Below, piece by piece: positions 12,093 through 21,200 of a stretch of DNA of 64,000 nt. Below the pieces are notes generated by a model, which was given only the letters and a program-made list of their open reading frames with translations, searched no databases and was not told where the DNA came from. The translations under genes and the position numbers were made by a program. The first letter of the stretch is position 1. Each line of letters opens with the position of its first letter. Source of the DNA: Thermus antranikianii DSM 12462. Lineage in GTDB: Bacteria > Deinococcota > Deinococci > Deinococcales > Thermaceae. The stretch covers positions 1-64,000 of the forward strand of contig NZ_AUIW01000004.1 in NCBI RefSeq assembly GCF_000423905.1, read 5' to 3'.

Positions 12093-12843
12093 CCCCAAGG
12101 TGAAGGCCTTGGCCGCCCTGAAGGAACGAAGGGAGCGGGAAAGGACTGGCCTTTTCCTGGTGGAAGGCCGGCGGGAGGTGGAAAGGGCCCTAAGGGCTGG
12201 CCTCCTGTTAGAAACCCTCCTCCTCGGCCCCAAGGCCACCCCGGAGGACCAGGCCCTGGCGGGATCGGCCCCTACCCTGGAGCTTTCCCAGGAGGCGATG
12301 GAGCGGGTTTCCGTAAGGGAGAACCCGCCTCCCGTCATCGGGGTCTTCCGCCTGCCCCACAAAACCCTAAGGGAGGTCCGGCTCCCGCAAAACCCCCTGG
12401 TCCTGGTCCTCCTGGGTCTGGAAAAACCCGGCAACCTGGGGGCCATTCTGCGCTCGGCGGATGGGGCAGGGGTGGATCTGGTTCTGGTGGCGGAAGGGGT
12501 GGACCTTTATAGCCCCCAGGTGATCCGGAACTCCACGGGGGTGGTCTTCTCCCTGCCCGTCTTCCCCGTGGCCGAGGAGGAAGCCGCCCGTTTCCTGGAG
12601 GAAAAAGGGCTTCTTTTGGTGGCCGCCACCCCCAGGGGGGAGAAGGTTTACTGGGAAGAGAACTACCAAAGGGGGGTGGCCTTCCTCCTGGGAACCGAGG
12701 ACGAAGGCCTTTCCGAGGCCTGGCTGGCCCGGGCGGGGGTGAGGGTGCGCATCCCCATGCGGGGGGTGGCGGATAGCCTCAACGTTTCCGTGAGCGCTGC
12801 CCTCCTCCTCTACGAGGCCCTGCGCCAAAGGGGCGGAGGATGA
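12070..12843 (+). CDS. SpoU/TrmH-family RNA 2'-O-methyltransferase
   Basis: This 257-residue protein has an N-terminal substrate-binding domain (MRIQSPANPKVKALAALKER; about 1-90, L30e-like) and a C-terminal SPOUT domain with motif 1 GLEKPGNLGAILRSADGAG (about 117-135), motif 2 FLLGTEDEGLS and motif 3 IPMRGVADSLNVSVSAAL. It should methylate a ribose 2'-OH in rRNA or tRNA using SAM; the exact site cannot be told from sequence. ATG 12070 gives the normal SpoU N-terminus. It overlaps both neighbours (23 bases upstream, 4 downstream), indicating a single operon. Confidence 0.88.
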   Translation: MRIQSPANPKVKALAALKERRERERTGLFLVEGRREVERALRAGLLLETLLLGPKATPEDQALAGSAPTLELSQEAMERVSVRENPPPVIGVFRLPHKTLREVRLPQNPLVLVLLGLEKPGNLGAILRSADGAGVDLVLVAEGVDLYSPQVIRNSTGVVFSLPVFPVAEEEAARFLEEKGLLLVAATPRGEKVYWEENYQRGVAFLLGTEDEGLSEAWLARAGVRVRIPMRGVADSLNVSVSAALLLYEALRQRGGG

Positions 12844-14159
12844 GGTTGCCCCTCACCCCCTTGCTGGCCCTGGGGCTTTTTCTTTCCCTGCCCGTGTGGG
12901 CGCTCCCCTCGGCCCTGGGAATCCTCCTCCTCCACCTGGGCAAGCGGTTCTACCCCGGTGCCTTCCTATGGGGAGCCTTCCTTCCCGGCCTCCTCCATGC
13001 CTTTACCCTCCCTTTCCCCACCTGGCTCCAGGGATGGGCCCTGACCTCTGGGCTTCTCCTCCTCTACGGCTTTTTCCTGGCCGCCAAGGCCAGGCCCCTT
13101 TCCAGCCTCTTCCTCCTCCCCTTGGCCCTTGGGCTTGGGCCATGGGGCCTCTTCCTCCTGGGCCTCCTGCACGGAGTCAACCTTCTGGAGGAGGCCCATG
13201 GGCGGGCCCAGGAACGGGGGGAACGGTTTTGGACTCCCCCTTCCACCCTATGGATCCCAGGGATCCTGGGCCTTTTGCTGGCAGGCCTGGCCTTTCTTCC
13301 CCCCCGCCTTCCCGCCCTTCCCCTACCCGCCTTGGCTCCCCCTAGCCTTCAGGCGTCCCCGGAAGCGAAATCCCAGCCGGGAGAGGAAGCAGCCTACCAA
13401 GCCCCCGAGGAGGGGTTTTCCCCCTGGGTGGCCTTCCTCAACCGGGCCTTGGCCCATGCCCAGCCCCTGGCCCTCCTTCTTCTCCTCCTGGCGCTTCTGC
13501 CCCTTTTGGGCCGGGGGGAGAGGCTTCCCTACCGGGGGCTTCACCTCTTGCCCCTCTTGCTGGCCCTTTTGGCCGGGGTCCTTTTCCTCCTCTACCTGGG
13601 CACCCTGGGGGGTGGGGAAAGCGCATGGGGAACCAGCCCCTCAGCCCCCATGCCCACCCCTTCCCAGGAGAGCGGCCTAAAAGAGGCCGTACCAGGACCC
13701 AGGCGGTTAGGCGAGGTGGGCATGGCCGTGGCGGGGCTTTCCGCCCTTTTCACCCTGGGGCTTCTCTCCCTCCTGGCCTTCCTGGTTTGGCGCCACCGGG
13801 ACCGGGAAGAGCAGGAGGCCGCCCAGGGCGTACCGGCCAGGAGCTCTAAGCGCTTTCAAGAAACCCCTCCCCAAGACCGGGTCCGGCGGGCCTATTTCCA
13901 GGCCCTTAAAGCCCTAAAGGCCCTGGGCCTTCCCCGCCTGGCCTCCGAGGGGCCCCTGGAGTACCTGGAGAGGGTTTCCCCTTTGCTCCCAGGATTAAGG
14001 GAGCCCCTTTCGGAACTCACCCGGCTTTACCTGCCCGTGCGCTACGGGGGAAGGACCGGGGAGGAGGAAGCGGAAAGGGCGGAAGCCCTCTTGGGGGATA
14101 TCCTTAGGCTATGTTCCTCGCCCGCATCCAAAGGGCCCTTTCGGGCCGGGTCCTCCTGA
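12840..14159 (+). CDS. Membrane protein with C-terminal DUF4129 domain
   Basis: This 439-residue protein has a cluster of predicted helices in its first 170 residues, a proline-rich linker, helices near 205-250, a single helix near 295-317, then a cytosolic DUF4129-like tail (about 345-430) with RRAYFQALKALKALGLP and RLYLPVRYGG. DUF4129 domains normally accompany transglutaminase-like, MoxR and DUF58 proteins, and the last two follow here. Function is unknown; the set is thought to act at the cell envelope. ATGA overlap with the methyltransferase gene and a 49-base overlap with the next gene show tight coupling. Confidence 0.7.
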   Translation: MRLPLTPLLALGLFLSLPVWALPSALGILLLHLGKRFYPGAFLWGAFLPGLLHAFTLPFPTWLQGWALTSGLLLLYGFFLAAKARPLSSLFLLPLALGLGPWGLFLLGLLHGVNLLEEAHGRAQERGERFWTPPSTLWIPGILGLLLAGLAFLPPRLPALPLPALAPPSLQASPEAKSQPGEEAAYQAPEEGFSPWVAFLNRALAHAQPLALLLLLLALLPLLGRGERLPYRGLHLLPLLLALLAGVLFLLYLGTLGGGESAWGTSPSAPMPTPSQESGLKEAVPGPRRLGEVGMAVAGLSALFTLGLLSLLAFLVWRHRDREEQEAAQGVPARSSKRFQETPPQDRVRRAYFQALKALKALGLPRLASEGPLEYLERVSPLLPGLREPLSELTRLYLPVRYGGRTGEEEAERAEALLGDILRLCSSPASKGPFRAGSS

Positions 14160-15025
14160 GGGAGGAAACCCTCAGGCTTTCCCTGGCCACCCTGCTTTCC
14201 GGGGGGCACCTTCTTCTGGAGGACGTGCCCGGCACGGGGAAGACCACCTTCGCCAAGGCCTTGGCCCGGGTCCTGGGCCTTTCCTTTAGCCGCATCCAGA
14301 TGACCCCCGACCTCCTGCCCCAGGACCTCACCGGCGTCTACCTCTACCGGGAAGGAAGCCTCCTTTGGCAGAAGGGACCCGTCTTCGCCCAGGTGCTCTT
14401 GGTGGACGAGCTCAACCGGGCCACCCCCAGGACCCAGTCCGCCCTCCTCGAGGCCATGGGGGAAGGCCAGGTGACCCTGGAGGGGAAAACCCATCCTTTG
14501 CCCGAGCCCTTTTTCGTCCTGGCCACGCAAAACCCCGTGGAGGAGGAGGGCACGTACCCCCTGCCCGTGGCCCAGCGGGACCGGTTCACCGCCCGGCTAT
14601 CCCTGGGCTACCCCGACGAAAAGGCCCTCCTCCAGGCCCTGAAGGAGAGGGAACCCCTAGAGGGCCTGGAGGCGGTCACCCAAGGGGAGGAGATCCTGGC
14701 CCTTCGCCAGGAGGTGCGCCGGGTGCGGGTGGCCGAGGAGGTGCTGGACTACCTCCTGGCCTTGGCGGGCTGGCTCAGGAGCCGGGAGGAGGTGCGGCTT
14801 GGCCCCTCCCCCAGGGCTCTTTTGCAGGTGGAGCGCCTGGCCCAGGCCCTGGCCCTCTTGCAGGGACGGACCTTCACCGTGCCCGAGGACATCAAGGAGG
14901 CCTTCCGGGCCGCCATCCCCCACCGCCTTCTCCTACGGCTGGAGGCGGAGCTTTCCGGAGCCAGCCCGGAAGGGCTGGTGGCGGAAGCCCTCAAGGCGGT
15001 CCCCGCCCCGGTGGAAAGGGCCTAG
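14111..15025 (+). CDS. MoxR-family AAA+ ATPase
   Basis: This 304-residue protein has Walker A EDVPGTGKTTFAKAL near residue 38, Walker B LLVDELNRATPRTQSALLEAM near residue 98, sensor 1 FVLATQNPVEEEGTYPLP and sensor 2 SPRALL near 235, all as in MoxR. MoxR ATPases act as chaperones or remodellers, often with a DUF58 partner carrying a degenerate von Willebrand fold, which is the next gene (11 bases on). The start inside the DUF4129 gene is supported by alignment of MFLARIQRALSGRV with family N-termini. Confidence 0.9.
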   Translation: MFLARIQRALSGRVLLREETLRLSLATLLSGGHLLLEDVPGTGKTTFAKALARVLGLSFSRIQMTPDLLPQDLTGVYLYREGSLLWQKGPVFAQVLLVDELNRATPRTQSALLEAMGEGQVTLEGKTHPLPEPFFVLATQNPVEEEGTYPLPVAQRDRFTARLSLGYPDEKALLQALKEREPLEGLEAVTQGEEILALRQEVRRVRVAEEVLDYLLALAGWLRSREEVRLGPSPRALLQVERLAQALALLQGRTFTVPEDIKEAFRAAIPHRLLLRLEAELSGASPEGLVAEALKAVPAPVERA

Positions 15026-15036
15026 GGAAGGACGTC

Positions 15037-16113
15037 ATGGAAGGGGTTTTGGGCCTTCTATCCCTCCTTCTCCTCCTCGCCCTTTGGCGGGCACCCCGAT
15101 TGGCCCGGATCCGGGTGCAAACCCCGGACCTGGCTCCAGGCTTCCCCGGGCAGGTGCGGCTTGGGCAGGTGGCGGTGGAGGTCTGGGCTCCCCTTCCCCT
15201 TTTCTTCCGCCTGGAAAACCTCCCCTCGGCCCCCTTGGGCTTGGAACCCCGGGGCCTTTCCGGGATGGCCTGGGGGAAGATCCGGTTGGCCCTGCCTCTT
15301 TCCTGCCGCTACCGCCGGCGGGGAGAGCATACCCTCCGCCTTACCCTACGCTTCACCAGCCCCCTGGGCCTGGGGGAGAGGCTTCTCAGCCTGGAGGCGG
15401 GGAGGGTCTTGGTCTACCCCGCCTTGCGGCCCCTACCGCCCTTTGAGCCCGCCCCCAGCTTCTTCCTGGAGGGCAAAACCGAGCCCTTCGGCCTTCCCGA
15501 TCCCCTCGAGGCCAAGGGCCTCCGCCCCTACCAGCCCGGGGATTCCCTGCGCCTTCTGGCCAAGCCGGCAAGCCTCCGCCAGGGCCGCCCCATCGTGCGG
15601 GAAGTGGAAAAAAGCCTTCTGGGAAGCCTCTTCCTTCACCTGGACACCCAAAGCCTCCACCCCGCCTACCTGGACCATGGGGCGAGCCTTGCCGCCTGGC
15701 TCCTTCTCCTGGCGGAGAAAAGCGGGGTTTCCTATGGCCTTTCCGCAGGAGAGGTCCTGCCTTTGGGACGGGGAAGGGGCCACCTGGTGAGGGCCCTCTC
15801 GCTTCTGGCCCGCCTAGAGCCCACCCAAACCCCCGCCCTCCCGCCCAAGGCCCCTCCTGGAAGCACCTTCTTCCTCATCACCCAGGCGGCGGAACAAGCC
15901 TTCCTCAAGGCGGCCTTAAAGGGAAGCGCCCAAGCCCGGCAGGGAGTTCTCCTCCTCCTCCCCGAGGGTTACTTCCTTTACCCAGGGGAAAAGGGCCGGC
16001 TGGCCTTGGGCAAGACCCCGGGCCTGGAGCGAGCCCTGGCTATGCGGGGCCTCCTCCTGGCCCATGGCCTCGAGCTGAAGGTGGTGCGGGGCCACCAGCC
16101 CCTCACCTTATAA
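15037..16113 (+). CDS. DUF58 domain protein
   Basis: This 358-residue protein begins with a membrane helix (about 2-17), followed by an extracytoplasmic-looking beta region and the DUF58 signature near residue 165 ([29 protein letters not shown] without the usual W-K-x-S/T-A), then a von Willebrand A-like segment. DUF58 proteins pair with MoxR ATPases. ATG 15037 has AGGGAAGG upstream and removes a 224-residue antisense-like extension in the same frame. It is the last gene of the run beginning at 9795. Confidence 0.8.
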   Translation: MEGVLGLLSLLLLLALWRAPRLARIRVQTPDLAPGFPGQVRLGQVAVEVWAPLPLFFRLENLPSAPLGLEPRGLSGMAWGKIRLALPLSCRYRRRGEHTLRLTLRFTSPLGLGERLLSLEAGRVLVYPALRPLPPFEPAPSFFLEGKTEPFGLPDPLEAKGLRPYQPGDSLRLLAKPASLRQGRPIVREVEKSLLGSLFLHLDTQSLHPAYLDHGASLAAWLLLLAEKSGVSYGLSAGEVLPLGRGRGHLVRALSLLARLEPTQTPALPPKAPPGSTFFLITQAAEQAFLKAALKGSAQARQGVLLLLPEGYFLYPGEKGRLALGKTPGLERALAMRGLLLAHGLELKVVRGHQPLTL

Positions 16114-16130
16114 AACCCCCCTCAACCCCC

Positions 16131-16159
16131 TTGACAGGAACACGCGGGGGCAAAATAAT
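16131..16159 (+). promoter_or_regulatory. Consensus sigma-A promoter of groESL
   Basis: TTGACA at 16131-16136, a 17-base spacer and AATAAT at 16154-16159 match the vegetative consensus at 11 of 12 positions. The expected transcription start is near 16166, directly in front of the inverted repeat at 16169-16197. Confidence 0.8.
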
Positions 16160-16168
16160 AACCCTTGG

Positions 16169-16197
16169 TTTGACACTCTCGCCCTTTGAGCGTCAAA
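16169..16197 (+). promoter_or_regulatory. CIRCE-like inverted repeat upstream of groES
   Basis: TTTGACACTC (16169-16178) and GAGCGTCAAA (16188-16197) are inverted repeats with one mismatch, separated by exactly 9 bases. The CIRCE operator of HrcA is TTAGCACTC-N9-GAGTGCTAA, with the same arm length and spacing and the same ACTC/GAG core. The element would span about +3 to +31 of the transcript. Repression by an HrcA-type regulator is inferred. Confidence 0.65.
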
Positions 16198-16210
16198 GGA
16201 GGGAGTGAAT

Positions 16211-16516
16211 ATGGCTGCGGAGGTGAAGACGGTGATCAAGCCCCTAGGCGACAGGGTTGTGGTGAAACGGATTGAGGAGGAGCCCAAGACCAAGGGCGGC
16301 ATCGTGCTCCCCGACACCGCCAAGGAGAAGCCCCAGAAGGGCAAGGTGATCGCGGTGGGCTCGGGCCGCATCCTGGACAACGGGCAGAAGGTGCCCCTCG
16401 AGGTCAAGGAGGGGGACATCGTGGTCTTCGCCAAGTACGGCGGCACTGAGATCGAGATCGACGGCGAGGAGTACGTGATCCTCTCCGAGCGCGACCTTTT
16501 GGCGGTTCTGCAGTAA
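16211..16516 (+). CDS. groES: Co-chaperonin GroES (Hsp10)
   Basis: This 101-residue protein caps the GroEL chamber as a heptamer. Family features are [17 protein letters not shown] at the N-terminus, the mobile loop [18 protein letters not shown] (about 22-39) and the C-terminal beta strands [14 protein letters not shown]-like end. ATG 16211 gives MAAEVKTV as in T. thermophilus; a GTG at 16205 would add two residues. The SD GGAGGGAG lies 6-13 bases before the ATG. It is first in the groES-groEL operon (12 bases to groEL). Confidence 0.98.
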   Translation: MAAEVKTVIKPLGDRVVVKRIEEEPKTKGGIVLPDTAKEKPQKGKVIAVGSGRILDNGQKVPLEVKEGDIVVFAKYGGTEIEIDGEEYVILSERDLLAVLQ

Positions 16517-16525
16517 GGGAGGTGA

Positions 16526-18160
<1,635 letters not shown>

Positions 18161-18169
18161 TTCCACCCA

Positions 18170-18196
18170 CCCCAACCTGGCTTTGCCAGGTTGGGG
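18170..18196 (+). repeat. Post-stop hairpin repeat, copy 1 (after groEL)
   Basis: ccccaacctggc and gccaggttgggg form a perfect 12-pair stem with a TTT loop, 9 bases after the groEL stop. The 3' flank is gccccggtaaa. The same stem occurs at 42895-42921, and variants with preserved pairing at 40961-40987 and 55287-55313. There is no T-run directly after it, so it is not a classical terminator. Confidence 0.8.
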
Positions 18197-18216
18197 GCCC
18201 CGGTAAAGGGGCAAAG

Positions 18217-18249
18217 GAGACTGGGCCTAGGCCCAGCCTCCTTTCTTTT
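18217..18249 (+). terminator. groESL intrinsic terminator
   Basis: ctgggcctaggcccag (18221-18236) is a perfect palindrome, extended imperfectly by flanking gga and cct bases, and is followed by a pyrimidine tail ctttcttttct. It sits between convergent groEL and dnaE, whose stop codon overlaps the tail. Confidence 0.65.
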
Positions 18250-21200
18250 CTAAAAGGGCACCACCTCCTCCTTGGGCCCACCCCCACCGTTCCCCTGGAG
18301 GAAGGCCTCCCGATCCGGGATCAGGTAGGCGCGAAAGCCCTCGGCCTCGAGAGCCCCCAGGACCTCTTCCCCCACCCGGGTCTCCCGCAAGGAGAGGATG
18401 GCCTCTCCAAAGGGCCCCTGCACCCTGAGGTAAAGGGGAAGAGTTCCAGGGTATTCGTCCAAGAGGCTTTTGAGGAGGGCCACGCCCGCCTCGTCCAAGA
18501 GGGCGTGGTCCACCTCCACCTCCAGGGCCTTGGGGGCCTCGGCCACCTCCTCATAGGTCCAGGCAGCCTGGGCCATGACCCTAAGCCCCCCCTCCTCCCG
18601 CTCCACCTCCGCCAGGACCAGGAGGGGGGTGTCCTCCTTGAGCTTGGGGGAAACCCCTTCGTAAGCCCGGCCGAAAACCACCACCTCGAGGGCCCCTGTC
18701 TCGTCGGAAAGGGTAAAACGGGCCATCATGCCCCCGCTGCGGGTGGGTTTGCGCACCACCTCCTCCACCATGCCCGCGAGGAGCACCCTGGGCCTTGGGG
18801 GAAGGCCCCGGATGAAGTCGGAAAGCTCCTCCAGGGTGCAGCTCGCCACCTCCCTCAGGCCCGGGTAGCGCAGCACCGGGTGGCCGGAAACGTAGATGCC
18901 CAAAGCCTCCTTCTCGTAGCGGAGCCGGGTGATCTCGTCCAAGGGCGGAACCTCCACCAGGGGAGGCTCTTCCACCTCGGTGAACAGGCCCATCATGCCG
19001 GATCGCTCCCGCTCCCGGCTTTCCGCCGCCCACCGGAGGAGAGGGTCCAAGGACGCCAGCAACCGGGCTCTGTCCCCAAAGGCGTCAAAGGCCCCCGCCT
19101 TGATGAGGGACTCCAAGGTGCGCTTGTTCACCACCTTCTCGTCCAGGCGCTTGAGGAAGTCCCCGAGACTCTTAAAGGGGCCACGGCGCTCCCTTTCCGC
19201 CAGGATGGCTTGGGCTGCCCCTTCCCCCACGTTCTTCACCGCGGAGAGGCCAAAGAGGATCTCCTCCCCCACCACCTTGAAGTCAAAGCCCGAGCGGTTG
19301 ATGTCGGGGGGAAGGACCTCTATGCCCATGGCCCGGGCGTCGCGGATGTACTCCGCCACCTTGTCGGAATCGTGCCGCTCCACGGTGAGGAGGGCGGCCA
19401 TGAACTCCACCGGGTAGTGGGCCTTCACGTAGGCGGTCTGGTAGGAAAGGAGGCTGTAGGCAGCGGCGTGGGAGTTGTGGACGATCACATCCTCGGCAAG
19501 GAAGGTATGGGTTCCCTCCACGGTGAGGTCGTAGACCTCCTCCTCCCAAAGAGGCTCTATGGCCTCCACCCGGTCCCAGTAGATCTCCGCCGTGGCCAGG
19601 CGCAACAGGGCCAGGCTTCCCGTGAGGGCCGAAAGGCGCGCCAGGGTGGCGCGGGAAAGCCCCAGGCGGCCCTTGCTGGGCCGCAAAAGACCCTGGGCTA
19701 AGCCATGGGCCTCCAGAGAATCCCCCACCCTACCGCCGGAAGCCTGGGCCAAAGCATCCCTTACCAAGGGGAGAAAGGCCAGAGGCAGGATGTCCTTGGT
19801 GCTCCGGCCCACCTCCTTCCAGGAGGAAAGAAGAGCCTCCAGGTCCCGCTTTCTCTTGCCAAGAAGGTAAGGCCCCACCAGCTCCCCAAAGCGCCGGGCC
19901 GCCTCGAGGCCCCCCAGGAGGTAGACCACGTATCCTTTCCGGCCCCCTCCATAGGGAAAGCGCTTCTCCACCAGGCGGCTTTGCAAGCCCAGGCGGAGGA
20001 GCAGGTGCTGGACCCCCCGGGCAAGGGCCTCCGAGGCCGTGGCGTAATGGATGAGCCTACCCTTGGCGTCCACTTCCCCATCCCCCACCCACAGGCGCCC
20101 AAGAAGCCGAGCCACCCCTTCCTGGGAAAGGCCAAAGACCCTTTCGGGAAGATGCTTGTCCTTGGCGGAAAGCCCCAAAAGCCCCATCTCCCTCAAGAAG
20201 GTTTCCGCCTCCGAAGGCGCCTTGCGGTCCTGCCGGCCCACGTAGATACGGGCTACCCCCCGGCGCCAGACCACCCGGGTGCGGGTGTTGGCAAAGCCCG
20301 ACAAGGCCTCCTCCATAGCAGCCAGCTCTTCCTCCGAGGAGGTGTAGAGGTAAAAGCCGGAGGGATGGCGGAGGTTCCCCTCGCTCAGGGCGAAGCCCAG
20401 AAGGTCCAGCTCATGGGGCCTCAGGTCCTCTGAAGGCTGGTAGGGAAGGTACCTGGGCAGGGCCACGAAGTCCCCTGGGCGAAGGGCGCCCAACTCCCGC
20501 CAACCCTCTGGGGTGTAGAGGGGATGGTTGGCCGTGGCTTCCAGGACCCGTCCCGTGGCGGTGCGCAAACGGTAGACCATGGCCCGGCCGCTTTCGAAGG
20601 CGGCCACCACCGGCCTTGGCACCAGGCGCAGGGAGCTCTCGTCCAAGGAAACCACCCAGACCCCTTTCGCTTCCCCCCGGACGATGGCCTCTACGGGCAC
20701 AAGCTTTCCCGTACGGTAGTCCAGCACCCGGGCCCTTCCCGGCAGGCACTTGTTGAAGCCATAGTTGGCGAAGGCCTCCAGCATGTCAAAAAGCCGGTTG
20801 GCCTCCTCCTCGGGCACGCCCCGTTCCTTGGCCCCCCGCACGAAGCGCTCCCGGTGCTTTTGCATCTCCTCCACCTTCTTCTTGCCCATGGCCCGCCTCA
20901 GAAGGTCGGCCTCCCCCAGGGAGTAGCCCGCCACCTGGGAGGCGATCTGCATGATCTGCTCCTGGTAGACGGGGATGCCGTAGGTTTCCTCCAGGATGGG
21001 CCTCAGGTACTTCTCCGCATGGGGAAATTCCACGTAGCTCACCGGCTCCTGGCCGTGGTGGCGGCGGATGTAGGTGGGGATGTGCTCCATGGGCCCCGGG
21101 CGGTAGAGGGAAACCAAGGCGATGATGTCCTCGAGGCGCCTGGGCTTAAGCCCCCGCACCGTGGCGGTCATCCCTCCCGATTCCAGCTGGAAAACCCCCT

